A stretch of 32,306 nucleotides of DNA from Xanthocytophaga flava (GTDB lineage Bacteria > Bacteroidota > Bacteroidia > Cytophagales > 172606-1), in contig JASJOS010000033.1 of NCBI GenBank assembly GCA_030068525.1, positions 1 to 32,306 of the forward strand, in the 5' to 3' direction. The notes under the pieces were generated by a model, which was given only the letters and a program-made list of their open reading frames with translations, was not told the origin of the DNA and searched no databases. The translations under genes and the position numbers were made by a program. This document shows positions 1 to 8,360 of this stretch, piece by piece (position 1 is the stretch's first letter; each line of letters begins with the position of its first letter).

Positions 1-127
1 TTTATTATAATCGAATTAGGAGACATTCCGCTTTGGGCTATAAAAGTCCGGCAGAATTTGAACAACTTTATCAAATTAATCTCATTCACTCGCAAGTCGT
101 GTGTCCCGATTTTTAGGACCACCTCAA
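1..127 (+). mobile_element. Right end of an IS3-type insertion sequence
   Basis: The window opens inside an insertion sequence that extends to the left. The transposase reading frame stops at 116 and the element appears to end at about 126-127 with ...GGACCACCTCA. Read inward this is TGAGGTGGTCC, the TG...CA style of IS3-family ends. A 39-base inverted copy of positions 89-127, with one mismatch, sits at 5666-5704, which supports this being a mobile-element terminus. The other end of this copy is outside the window, so the target duplication cannot be checked. Confidence 0.7.
3..116 (+). CDS. IS3-family transposase OrfB, C-terminal end (partial)
   Basis: This open frame enters from the left edge and encodes 37 residues plus a stop. 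It begins YYNRIRRHSALGYKSPAEFE, the well-known C-terminal signature of IS3-family OrfB (DDE integrase-type) transposases, where the family reads roughly YN-RRRHSALGY-SP--FE. The tail QLYQINLIHSQVVCPDF overlaps the terminal inverted repeat. OrfB supplies the catalytic DDE domain that moves the element. The catalytic residues lie outside the window, so activity cannot be judged. Confidence 0.85.
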   Translation, partial: YYNRIRRHSALGYKSPAEFEQLYQINLIHSQVVCPDF

Positions 128-477
128 ACTTACTCAATAGCAATAAGATTATGTAAGGAATATCTTATTCTGTTTTTTATATCTTTCTAAATTAAATTGA
201 CTACCGACTACCCATAAACATCTAAAATCCACCACGAAGCTTATAGACAAAATGTTCCATCTTAGGCTTTCCTCCTACTTCTTATAGACAAAAGGTAAGA
301 CATCTGTATACGTAACAGTGACTTTAACCAGTAATAATCTAGCTTTGCCAGATAGTCCATACACTTAGGGTGTATATAACTGTAATGTAAATTATTGGGG
401 TAGAAAAGTTGCTGTATATTACATCAACTTTTTTGAGTAGTGAGTTTGTAAGTAATAGACTCATCATAGCTGGTTAT

Positions 478-512
478 AAAAAGGATACTGCATCTTGTAG
501 TATCCTTTTTTT
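478..512 (+). terminator. Hairpin with T tract; core repeated inverted at 3437-3461
   Basis: Arms AAAAAGGATACT (478-489) and AGTATCCTTTTT (499-510) pair perfectly over 12 bp around a 9-nt loop. A run of T follows (506-512). This is a good intrinsic-terminator shape for transcripts coming from the left. The 25-nt core 480-504 occurs again in inverted orientation at 3437-3461, so it may be a dispersed hairpin element. Confidence 0.55.
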
Positions 513-604
513 ACAAAATATGAAAGGTCTTATTTAGCCTAGTTCAAAGCGAGGTGAATAGCCCAATAAGAGTTTAAAGCTAAAATTCGCCTGATCAGAG
601 AAAA

Positions 605-642
605 TAGTAACCTTTCACTTATTTAGTAACCTCTCACTTATG
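605..642. repeat. 19-bp tandem duplication
   Basis: Two adjacent 19-bp units beginning TAGTAACCT at 605 and 624 differ at two positions. They lie in non-coding DNA. Similar short duplications recur through the window. Confidence 0.8.
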
Positions 643-1704
643 TATTAGGCAACTTTTCTGACGTGACGTGGCGTTGCATGTAATAGTATATAGGCTACTA
701 TCTGCTTTCCGATAGTTAAGTTAGAGATTATAGACAGAATTTACCTAATACTGAAATAGACTATTCAGTTCTTCTCTATATACATCTATATATAGTTCTT
801 TATAAGCTTCCTGATGATACATTTTCTATCCTTATATGAGGCTTTATATGAGGAAAAACAAACTATTAGGTAAAACCCGTTCAATATCGCACTTTCCAAA
901 AGTAAAACCAGCTCGAGTGAAACCAGCTCAACAACTATTTCAATGTATTATTTTGATATAGCATAAAGTGTATATACTGAGCCACTTACATTCGCTTTTT
1001 AAGACTCTTTTCAAACTTGCTCTACTCAATACACTCATACTAATGAATTTAGCTCGATTTATATGCAGTTAGAACATTTACTATAATCGTGAGGCAATCT
1101 CTGTTAGACACAGATTAGGAATTTTTCTGACTATCGCATCAACCACGACTGATAACTTTGCATTTACCTAAAACGATTAAGTGATATATATAGATAGTTG
1201 AGTAATATTACTCTGTTTCAAATGCAGGATTTAAAGTATTAACATATATAAATAGGGTAATAAATGATTGGAGTAACTCTGATTATGATTATCTGTAGGT
1301 TGCATGTAAGAAACGGTTTCTGAAGAACAAACTAAAATTTCAAATTGAATGATTATGTGTGTGTAGAACAAAATACAAACTGTCAGGATAGAGTATTTGC
1401 ATAAGACATGTTGGATTAAGATATGTTGGATCAAAACGTGCCCGGTGTTATTTTACTCTTTCAAACAATCACTTTTGTTCTACATTTTATTGTCAATTAC
1501 AGACACCTAACAGTAACCTATGGGCTTTGTTAGTTATTACATGGGACTTGTTCTAAATCACCAAATTGATGTAAGACTATATCTATTTGTTTAGGCCCCA
1601 ATTAATTTTTCTTTTTAGTTAAAAAGGAAATCATATCAGACCTTGCAAAGGGTTAAACTATTAGCCATTGTATAAGGATTGTAAGTCGTTTCCAAACTTG
1701 GTTT

Positions 1705-1752
1705 TACTTACACTTACTTACTTACTTACTTACACCTACTTACTTACACTTA
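1705..1752. repeat. CTTA tetranucleotide microsatellite upstream of a regulator gene
   Basis: Repeated CTTA/CACTTA units run for about 48 bp and end about 40 bp before the GTG start at 1793. The tract lies where a promoter or leader would be. Copy-number change could alter promoter spacing (inference). Confidence 0.65.
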
Positions 1753-1792
1753 ATAATAAGTTATAATCGGTTCTAATCTAATTTGATAATAA

Positions 1793-3112
1793 GTGAATTC
1801 AATTATTGTTAAAAATCTCATTAACAGACACTTGCTGGGGGCTAGCGCAGCTATTATTATTGTTCTCTTATCTGCTAACATTGTCATCTCTAGTATTAAT
1901 AGAGATATAATGAATGAAAACAGACAACTTGAGAAACAAACTGAACAAGTGAAGAAAGCTGTTTTTCAATCTTTATATCTGATCCATAATGCAGATCTGG
2001 CTCTGAGAGGATATGTAGCTTTCAAAGATTCTCGTTACTTACCTCCGCTGCAATTCGCCTATGAAGATAGGGATTCTATTTATCAAACAATCGAAGTGCC
2101 TCTATCCCTTCAAAATTACCCTCTAGAAGAGTTTAATAAGCTGAAAGATTCCATCAATGTGTATTTGGATCAATGTACAAGGATGAAAGACTTATTTGAT
2201 CGCAATCAGCTTACAGAATTTAATCGCCTAGCCAATGAAGATAAGGGATATCATTTATGGTTACAGTATGACCAGTTTAACAAAAGGATTTGCCGGTTTG
2301 AAGATACAATCAATGAGCAGGCACAACAACGCTATAACGATGCACAAAACTCAAATCATCTAATTCAATGTCTTCTAGTTATATTTTGTATACCCACATT
2401 GCTTTTTACAGTTTTTTATACTTATAAGCAGGTAAGTACAGCAAAAAAACTCAGAGATGCTCAAAGAGAGAATATACACTTGCTGGCCGAGCAGAATGAA
2501 AAGCTTGAGGGAACTGTCAAGGAACGAACAGCACTGATTATGAACAAACAACAAGAACTAAAAGAGCAATATCAGCAGATTCTTGAAAAGAATACGCAAT
2601 TAGCCAGACAAAGAGAGGAATTAGTGTGGCAACAAGAAGAATTGGTCTGGCAAAATAATGCGCTTGTGCAAGCCAAAAAACAACAACTGGAATCTTATGT
2701 AGAATCTATTAGAGAAAAGAATGAGATTATTGAGGCTATTCAAGGGAAACTTAATGAGCTTAAAGGCAGAGAACAGGTAGAGACTGATTTTATTGAGAAT
2801 TTCGATATCATTCTTCGATCCACTATTTTAACAGAAGAGGCATGGCAAAAGTACAAGACAACATTCGAATCAGTGTATCCCCATTTCTTTGCGACCCTGC
2901 GCTATTGCTATCCCCATATTACAGATGCTGAACAACGGCTGGCGGCATTGATCAAGCTAAATCTTTCCCTGAAAGAGTGTGCCAATACACTTGGGATCGC
3001 TCCTGAAAGTGTTAGAAAGGCCCGTCATCGATTAAAGAAAAGATTTCATTTAACAGAAACAGACAACATAGAAGTTTTTATACAAAACTTATCTATGAAA
3101 GCTACCTGTTAG
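1793..3112 (+). CDS. Two-helix membrane sensor with coiled coil and LuxR-type HTH
   Basis: The protein has 439 residues. A hydrophobic segment near residues 13-35 and a second near 190-212 bracket a roughly 150-residue, mostly helical extracytoplasmic domain resembling CHASE3-type sensor modules (RGYVAFKDSRYL). A long coiled coil follows (about 220-330), rich in Q and E and containing a tandem repeat (REELVWQQEELVWQ). The last 80 residues match the helix-turn-helix ending common in Bacteroidota membrane regulators: DAEQRLAALIKLNLSLKECA then GIAPESVRKARHRLKKRF. Its likely role is coupling an external or membrane signal to transcription. No kinase domain is present. The start is GTG, because no ATG lies upstream in frame, with a weak ribosome site. 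It stands alone, with a CTTA microsatellite just upstream. The family is confident; the ligand is unknown. Confidence 0.8.
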   Translation: MNSIIVKNLINRHLLGASAAIIIVLLSANIVISSINRDIMNENRQLEKQTEQVKKAVFQSLYLIHNADLALRGYVAFKDSRYLPPLQFAYEDRDSIYQTIEVPLSLQNYPLEEFNKLKDSINVYLDQCTRMKDLFDRNQLTEFNRLANEDKGYHLWLQYDQFNKRICRFEDTINEQAQQRYNDAQNSNHLIQCLLVIFCIPTLLFTVFYTYKQVSTAKKLRDAQRENIHLLAEQNEKLEGTVKERTALIMNKQQELKEQYQQILEKNTQLARQREELVWQQEELVWQNNALVQAKKQQLESYVESIREKNEIIEAIQGKLNELKGREQVETDFIENFDIILRSTILTEEAWQKYKTTFESVYPHFFATLRYCYPHITDAEQRLAALIKLNLSLKECANTLGIAPESVRKARHRLKKRFHLTETDNIEVFIQNLSMKATC

Positions 3113-3402
3113 CTATGCTAAAATCTACCTACTAAAATATTACTGTCAAAACAGAAATATCAGTATTAGAAGTGGGTAGTATTCCTATATATTCTAAAAA
3201 CAACGAGTATATGTAGGAATACGAAGTATTATTCTTAGGGATTTGTAAATTTCATTGAAATTACTTTCTACTTATTTTCTGTTCACTTAAATAAATCCAT
3301 ATTTTTCAATCCGCAATTGAGGTTAACTTAGTCGAATATTAATTATCAGAATTCGGAAATAGTTGGCTCTTATAAGTAAGATACTTTTTACAAATTGAGA
3401 TC

Positions 3403-3424
3403 ATTATCTTTTTAAAAAGATAAT
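3403..3424. repeat. Perfect 22-bp palindrome
   Basis: ATTATCTTTTT followed directly by AAAAAGATAAT forms an uninterrupted inverted repeat with no loop. It could be a protein-binding site or a cruciform. It lies 13 bp before the inverted copy of the 480-504 hairpin core. Confidence 0.7.
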
Positions 3425-3436
3425 TCACAAAGAAAA

Positions 3437-3461
3437 GATACTACAAGATGCAGTATCCTTT
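3437..3461 (-). repeat. Inverted copy of the hairpin core at 480-504
   Basis: All 25 bases are the exact reverse complement of 480-504. The core itself is nearly self-complementary (GATACT...AGTATC). Together the two copies bracket the membrane-regulator gene in opposite orientations. Confidence 0.8.
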
Positions 3462-4736
3462 CCAAACAGCTATACTTTAAGGCCCAATACTTTCAGGGAA
3501 AGTTGCTAAACAGCAATTTTCCCAACACAACCAATCTAAATACATAAGTAGTTGTGCAATTATAGCAGGGCATGCTAACACAAAGTTATGCTTATACTGC
3601 ATATAGTGCTTTCCTGTTAACAGATGTCTCCACTATTGTCTATAACATAATAGAAATTAATAAAATGAGAAGGTCTGAAACTATGGATGAAATCAATGTG
3701 GTACTTCCTTTAATTTTCCTTGCGACTTGGCTGTGAAAGACTCGGCTGCGATTAACCTGGCCTTCGATTAGATCGGCCTGATTGATAAGTGACAAAACTG
3801 TTGTTAAATCAGTTACTTCTGTTTCAATTGGCTCTATTTCTAAAAAACCATTTATATAGGAATCCTTTGGTACTGGTTGGCTCTCATTTCAAAATGATGA
3901 ATCATTTACGAATAATTCATCTACTGATAAATTTGAAACTTATAGTTTTACTTACTTTTAAAGCTTCAAAAAACAAATGGGCTAAGTAAAGAAAACAGAC
4001 GGTATGGTAACCATATCAAAAAAACATGGTTTCTTACGGGTTTTTATGAGTAGATTCACCTTTGTAGCGTAAGCTTACATAAGTACGCTACTTAACTTTG
4101 TTTAGTTTTTGGTAACAACAATTTCAAAGTCTAAGACAAAGAAAATTCCTTACATCATTAAGTAAAAACTGATAGACAAATGCAAGGACATTATCCCTTT
4201 TAAAGAGAAGAGGAAGAATAGGGTTTCGATCCAATTCAGAATTTTTTTTGTATTGTTGAAGACACAATCCAATAGTATTAGTCTCAATTTTTGGTGACAA
4301 TTGAGCTTATACAATCAACTAAGTTTCAAGCATTAGCGAATAAATTAATAGAAAGGCAATAAAAACTTTATAAGTCCCTGTTTTTGTCCAACTATCTACC
4401 AGTTATTTCTTGTATGGAGCTTGTACCTTTGCTTAAATTTAATTCCAATACTAACCCAAAAACAGGAATTAAACCAGATTGATTCTTGTAACGATTTAGT
4501 TATAGCAATAAAAAAGGTCATTTATTGCCCTCCTGATCGCACAGCCTTGATAAAAAATGAAATAGTAAACAAAGCCTGAAAAATCTGGATGTACTACCAA
4601 AGAAAACTAGTGCAATAGTATGACCATCTGAATAGATTTTCATTCTACTCTCTACTTGTAAATTACTTAGATCCTGTTTGGTTTGAGAAAAGATTTCTGC
4701 GTTGCTCTATGTCAAAAAATAATACAAGATAACCAT

Positions 4737-4766
4737 TATAAGAGCTTTCTCAGGAAAGCTCTTATA
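4737..4766. other. Strong 13-bp hairpin
   Basis: TATAAGAGCTTTC (4737-4749) and GAAAGCTCTTATA (4754-4766) pair perfectly around the loop TCAG. No T tract follows on either strand, so it is not a classical terminator. It may be part of an RNA leader or a repeat element. Confidence 0.6.
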
Positions 4767-5179
4767 GATGCCTGATGAAGTCAAATTACAAACTAACCAT
4801 CCCTAACTCAGAGAGTTCTCTGAGAGTAGAGTGAACAAATACATCAAGAGAGTGAACCGAAGAGAATTTTCCTGTTTCTTTATCGGGATCATTTACATAG
4901 GGTATCATTTACATACCACGTTATTTACAGATAGCAGGTTAAAAGATAGTGTTTGATCCTTTCTTACTTATTATGAAACATACATGTGATAATCAAGGAA
5001 ACAACGCCTTTCAGATATAATATCAGATGAAGAATGATTCGATAGTTAAAGATTGATGAATATCAATAACATAGTATTAATCCTGTTAACTGATTAAAAT
5101 TTTAGTATAGATAACTATAATTAGTTAGCTGTTTCCAATTGCTTACTGTTTAAAAAGTAAAACCTATAAAATCAATGAT

Positions 5180-5599
5180 ATGAAGAATTTCGATACACTT
5201 CAAACAGCTTTGGTAGTTGATGATAATTTAATAGATGGGCTGATTGCACAAAAATTACTATGCGGTTCAGGATTAGTAAAGAATGTGATTGTACACAATT
5301 CTGTTGATGCAGCCATTAGATTTCTTTCAACCTGCTCTTTGGCTGAGCAACCTCAGATTATGTTTTTGGATCTGGATATGCCAGACAAGAATGGCTTTGA
5401 TTTTCTTACTATTTTAGATAAAAACCCTTGCTTGTTGCCAGGACATTGCACATTATATATACTGAGCAGTTCGATTCACTATTTAGATAAAGAGAAAGTA
5501 AGTACTTTTCCAAGAGTTCGACAATTCTTGCAAAAACCGATGACCATGGAACTTCTATCTACTTTATTTTCGAATATTGACACAGAAGTTTTGGATTAA
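5180..5599 (+). CDS. Stand-alone response-regulator receiver protein
   Basis: The 139-residue protein is a single CheY-like receiver domain. The acidic pair is D14-D15 (VVDDN), the phospho-acceptor is D64 (MFLDLDMP), the switch Ser/Thr region is at about 96-98 (ILSSS) and the conserved lysine is K119 (QKP). There is no output domain, so it should act by protein contact, as a phosphorelay intermediate or as a regulator of a partner kinase. It is typical of the many single-domain receivers in Cytophagales. No cognate kinase gene is adjacent: the left side is a 2-kb gene-free region and the right side is an IS end. The start ATG at 5180 follows an AT-rich leader without an obvious Shine-Dalgarno, which is normal in this phylum. 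Confidence 0.85.
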   Translation: MKNFDTLQTALVVDDNLIDGLIAQKLLCGSGLVKNVIVHNSVDAAIRFLSTCSLAEQPQIMFLDLDMPDKNGFDFLTILDKNPCLLPGHCTLYILSSSIHYLDKEKVSTFPRVRQFLQKPMTMELLSTLFSNIDTEVLD

Positions 5600-5665
5600 T
5601 ATATAGAAGTTGTTTAGCAAAAGGAAAGAATTTCCCAAAAGAGTGAAAAAATGCGAACCTTAAAA

Positions 5666-5704
5666 TTGAGGTGGTCCTAAAAATTGGGACACACGACTTG
5701 CGAG
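5666..5704 (-). mobile_element. Solo IS3-type terminal repeat, inverted copy of 89-127
   Basis: These 39 bases are the reverse complement of 89-127 with one mismatch. Only the end is shared: beyond 5704 the sequence does not continue like the OrfB end at 1-88. It is therefore either a left terminus whose element was deleted or a scar of rearrangement. It marks the change from AT-rich DNA on the left to G+C-richer DNA on the right. Confidence 0.75.
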
Positions 5705-5737
5705 TAAGCGAGGCTTGACCTCCCATTTGGAAACAAA

Positions 5738-5797
5738 CCATCCCGCTATGAATCCTTTCTAGCTGGTTAAGGCCATGAGCTTCCTCTAGCGGGATGG
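5738..5797. other. Long-range inverted repeat
   Basis: CCATCCCGCTA (5738-5748) and TAGCGGGATGG (5787-5797) are perfect complements separated by 38 nt. On the minus strand the structure lies about 105 nt past the stop of the 83-aa gene and could form the end of its transcript, though no clear T tract follows. A perfect 14-bp duplication lies next to it at 5821-5848. Confidence 0.5.
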
Positions 5798-5820
5798 CTC
5801 ATTTGGCATGTTCGTTCGAT

Positions 5821-5848
5821 TTTATTTCTTCCCGTTTATTTCTTCCCG
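5821..5848. repeat. Perfect 14-bp tandem duplication
   Basis: TTTATTTCTTCCCG occurs twice head to tail (5821-5834 and 5835-5848) in the non-coding region after the 83-aa gene. Confidence 0.85.
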
Positions 5849-5902
5849 GGAACTTCTTTTACATACCAGTTCCGGTAAACCTGCCTGGCTCGGCAAGCCT
5901 GC

Positions 5903-6154
5903 TCAGGTAGCTTTGCCTTTTAGTTCCCAGTGATCTTTAATCAGTACGCCCTGCTCATCACGTTTGAACCGCCGGGCATAGCGTTCGCCTTTCACCGTAC
6001 CATTCTGATCGCGCCGACCGATGAACAAAAGAATTGGATTTCCCTCCGCATCGGTTTTGAAAGAAATATCGTTGCCCTTGTAGGTAATGTCTACCATGGC
6101 TGAGGGCGCGTATTTCTTGTTTAGTTTTTGCTGAAGATGTTCGCTAAGTGCCAT
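5903..6154 (-). CDS. Conserved-looking small protein of unknown function (83 aa)
   Basis: This is a small basic soluble protein starting MALSEHLQQKLNKKY, with no signal peptide or membrane segment. Its middle (VDITYKGNDISFKTD, then LLFIGRR and RYARRFKRDE) suggests a compact beta-rich fold with many charged residues. I have an impression of similar short proteins in accessory regions of Bacteroidota but cannot name a family. The ATG at 6154 is preceded by a purine-rich GGGAAAA about 12 nt upstream. It stands alone between an IS end and transposase debris, so it may have arrived with a mobile element. It is G+C-richer than the DNA to its left. Confidence 0.6.
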   Translation of the reverse strand: MALSEHLQQKLNKKYAPSAMVDITYKGNDISFKTDAEGNPILLFIGRRDQNGTVKGERYARRFKRDEQGVLIKDHWELKGKAT

Positions 6155-6191
6155 ATGAATTTGTATTTTCCCGGTAAAAGCAAAAAAAACA

Positions 6192-6497
6192 ATGCCACAC
6201 AGACAGCCTTACCCCGAAGTATCTACCCGAAAACATCATCCTCCATCAAATCAAAAAACTCCCTAGCTGATTCAATCTCATATTACACCTGATGGCTAAG
6301 ATTATCATGAACAGATAGAAGCCTTGCTAAAGCAAAGTGTAGAGATGCCCTTCTATGTAATAATTGATGATTCCTGTAAAAAATCCGTTGTATGGCTTGA
6401 TATAGCGAAAATCAATCTAATCGAAATATTTCCAGTACAGTACGAATGCCATGTTCATTGGCTACTTTCTTGTTCTTATCAAAAAGACTCCTTTTAG
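6192..6497 (+). pseudogene. Decayed ORF with two in-frame stops
   Basis: One frame runs from the ATG at 6192 to a stop at 6495-6497 (101 codons plus stop), interrupted by TAG at 6264-6266 and TAA at 6297-6299. The part after the second stop reads like a real protein: DYHEQIEALLKQSVEMPFYV then a KKSVVWLDIAKINLIEIFPV stretch. No family was recognised. It overlaps the start of the transposase remnant at 6478, so that insertion may have removed its end. This is an inference from frame continuity only. Confidence 0.35.
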
Positions 6498-6703
6498 TCA
6501 ATCCCAAATGATCAGGTTTCTCCAGGAACTGGAATCTGGAAGAGCGATTACAGATAGCTGTCTGAAATATCGTATCCAGGAATCAACCTTCTATAACTGG
6601 AAGAAAAAGTATGGAGGCATGCAGGTTGGAGCCTCTCCACTCCGAACCTCTCTGCTCAGATGCGAGGCAACGGCTTAAGCAGTTGAAAGAAGAGAATTGC
6701 TAA
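6478..6703 (+). pseudogene. IS3-family OrfA transposase remnant
   Basis: The frame encodes KKTPFSQSQMIRFLQELESG followed by RAITDSCLKYRIQESTFYNW and KKKYGGM. This is the helix-turn-helix DNA-binding domain of IS3-family OrfA (IS407-like KKxRFTESQI...ATYYxWKxKYGG). The expected start codon reads ATC at 6478, although an in-frame ATG exists upstream at 6451. After KKYGGM the frame shifts: the leucine-zipper-like continuation RQRLKQLKEEN is found one base over and ends at 6701-6703. No OrfB follows. It is a dead fragment at the left border of the G+C-rich cassette. Confidence 0.7.
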
Positions 6704-6858
6704 TCAGAGCAAGGATGGTTCGATTCACTAAAAGAAGCGACGAAAAGGCATCGACGGAAATCCTGACCGTCCTTGTGCTATGCGCGCCCGCCGTATGGAA
6801 GGCTGATTTGTTTTTGAAGGGATGAGGTCTCCATCCCGTATGCGGATTGATTTCACGT

Positions 6859-7893
6859 TTAGGGCTTATTCAAAAAGCGCTTGAAAAATGTGACGGCAAG
6901 ACAGCTCATCTTGCCGTGAATCTGGTGCCGGTTTACGGTAGCAGGGTCTGCGAATATGTCCGGCGCAGCGGTTTGCAGTTCTTTGCTGGCTTCGGCTAAC
7001 GCCACGTAATGACCTGCAGCACCGGAAAATTCATAATAGAACGAATGAGGAATCAGCTTATGATAATGCCGCGCGTTACCAAGGACGGGGGCCAGCTGGT
7101 CGTTATGCATGCCCACAATGTATACAGGACAGGTAATAGAGGACAACTGGCTCTTTTGCGTAAACCCCTCGCCCAGGGCCGGAGCGATGGCGAAGATAGC
7201 TGTGATCCGGTTATCTTTCAGCCCAGGAGTATGTTTCATTGCCGTAAGCAGGGTTGTGTCATTGAGAAATCTGGCCAGTCCCGGCAGTTCGGGGGTTTCC
7301 ACTTCCTTGCGGCCCGTGGTTTTATAATACTGTATTAATTGCGGATAATTGATCCTGCCCCCACCCAGTGCCATCACCGTGTAGCCACCCAGCGAAAATC
7401 CGATAGCTCCGATACGCTGCGGGTCGATGACTTTCGTAAAGTCACCATCCTCCAGCAGTGCCGAAAGCGCAAAACTAATATCCAGCGGACGCTCCCAGGT
7501 CTTTACAAACTCAACCGGTATTTTGTTGTCATAGGTATTGCCCCAGTGATCGACGGCCGCGACGATAAAGCCCCCTTTGACCAACGCTTGTGCCAGCCAT
7601 TCCAGCGTCAGCCTTCCGCCCCCGGTTCCATGTGACAGCATCAGCAACGGGAGTTTTTCAGCAGGTAATTTCCCATTCCGAACCGTATAGTCACCGACAA
7701 ACGGAGAGCGTTGTGTATCGTCTGCGGTTAAGGTATCGTACGTTGGATACCAGACCTCTGTGACGACAGGCCGGCTCCGCCCGGCATCCTGAAAGCGGAA
7801 GGTCCGCTGCCCGATACGAATGGCCGGTTTGGTTTGGGCACAGGCGGCTACACACAGCATCATACACCAGGCGAATACGCTGTATTTAAACAT
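6859..7893 (-). CDS. Secreted dienelactone-hydrolase-like alpha/beta hydrolase
   Basis: The 344-residue protein has an N-terminal export signal (MFKYSVFAWCMMLCVAACAQ). It could be cut before the Q by signal peptidase I or lipidated at C18, since VAAC is a loose lipobox. The mature part has the alpha/beta hydrolase fold of dienelactone-hydrolase and PAF-acetylhydrolase-like esterases: oxyanion region LMLSHGTGGG (85-93), nucleophile elbow GFSLGG with S167, an acid in the GMHNDQ segment and a late histidine in GAAGHYV. It should hydrolyse an ester, lactone or small amide in the periplasm or outer envelope; the substrate is not predictable. It is the last gene of the leftward cluster, 52 nt after the DoxX gene. 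No terminator was seen downstream. Confidence 0.8.
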   Translation of the reverse strand: MFKYSVFAWCMMLCVAACAQTKPAIRIGQRTFRFQDAGRSRPVVTEVWYPTYDTLTADDTQRSPFVGDYTVRNGKLPAEKLPLLMLSHGTGGGRLTLEWLAQALVKGGFIVAAVDHWGNTYDNKIPVEFVKTWERPLDISFALSALLEDGDFTKVIDPQRIGAIGFSLGGYTVMALGGGRINYPQLIQYYKTTGRKEVETPELPGLARFLNDTTLLTAMKHTPGLKDNRITAIFAIAPALGEGFTQKSQLSSITCPVYIVGMHNDQLAPVLGNARHYHKLIPHSFYYEFSGAAGHYVALAEASKELQTAAPDIFADPATVNRHQIHGKMSCLAVTFFKRFLNKP

Positions 7894-7945
7894 ACTTAAA
7901 CATAATTGGATTGTCAGAGAATTCAGGGACAGCGCTTGTGGATGG

Positions 7946-8323
7946 TCAGGAACGGATCAGAGGGAGATACTTATCCTTATTTTCAACAAGCACCCAAATC
8001 AGTATAGCCCAGAGCACGAGTACCATCGGTAATCCGGAGGATAAAGAAACAGCGGATAACATTATGCCGACCATGACCGGGAAGAGAATAATCGCCCCTA
8101 AAGCCCTGAACCGCGGAATGATGATCAGAATGCCACCGATTATTTCGGCAGTGCCGATAAGCGGCAACAGCCACCCGATCTGCATGAAGGCACTGAACAT
8201 GGCCAAAGCGTTTGCCGGCATGTCTTTGGGTGTGGGCATGTAATTGAAAAACTTGTTCAGGCCTGCGTTGATAAACATCAGCCCGAATAACAGGCATACG
8301 ACAAATAAAATTTTCTTTTTCAT
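7946..8323 (-). CDS. DoxX-family membrane protein
   Basis: The 125-residue protein has four hydrophobic segments, at about 4-20, 45-65, 68-86 and 95-113. It carries the DoxX pattern of an early GLMFINAGLNKF (N and K in the first helix and loop) and the central PLIGTAEIIGGILIIIPRF. Small DoxX/DoxD-like proteins are inner-membrane proteins linked to quinone or thiosulfate redox chemistry and to oxidative-stress membrane complexes; the exact activity is often unknown. It lies 37 nt after the MATE gene in the same direction, so it is probably cotranscribed. The ATG at 8323 starts MKKKILF, a usual positive-inside beginning. Confidence 0.85.
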   Translation of the reverse strand: MKKKILFVVCLLFGLMFINAGLNKFFNYMPTPKDMPANALAMFSAFMQIGWLLPLIGTAEIIGGILIIIPRFRALGAIILFPVMVGIMLSAVSLSSGLPMVLVLWAILIWVLVENKDKYLPLIRS

Positions 8324-8360
8324 GAAAGATGGGATTTATGTTTAATATTCAGTATCAGTA

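Larger units (their letters stand above)
128..1792. other. AT-rich region without recognisable genes
   Basis: About 1.66 kb after the IS end shows no reading frame that looks like a protein. The longest frame (1231-1434, minus, 67 aa) is low-complexity and hydrophobic with no family resemblance. What can be seen is a terminator-like hairpin at 478-512, several short tandem duplications (605-642, 832-853, 905-929, 1408-1434) and a CTTA microsatellite at 1705-1752 just before the next gene. It may be decayed DNA or long regulatory sequence. Confidence 0.6.
3113..5179. other. AT-rich region without recognisable genes
   Basis: About 2.07 kb lies between the membrane regulator and the receiver gene. 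A 66-codon frame at 3789-3989 is leucine-rich and low-complexity and is not credible. The region carries a perfect 22-bp palindrome (3403-3424), the inverted copy of a hairpin core (3437-3461), a strong 13-bp hairpin (4737-4766) and a 16-bp-period duplication (4888-4915). No tRNA or conserved RNA was recognised, although a small RNA cannot be excluded by eye. Confidence 0.6.

Noticed and set aside
1231-1434. 67-codon minus-strand hydrophobic ORF
   Set aside because: Random-looking Ile/Leu/Tyr-rich frame in AT-rich DNA containing a tandem duplication.
3789-3989. 66-codon leucine-rich plus-strand ORF
   Set aside because: Composition reflects AT-rich DNA; no motif, start context or conserved neighbour.
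5559-5741. 60-codon minus-strand ORF across the IS end
   Set aside because: It overlaps the receiver gene and the terminal repeat and has no protein-like features.
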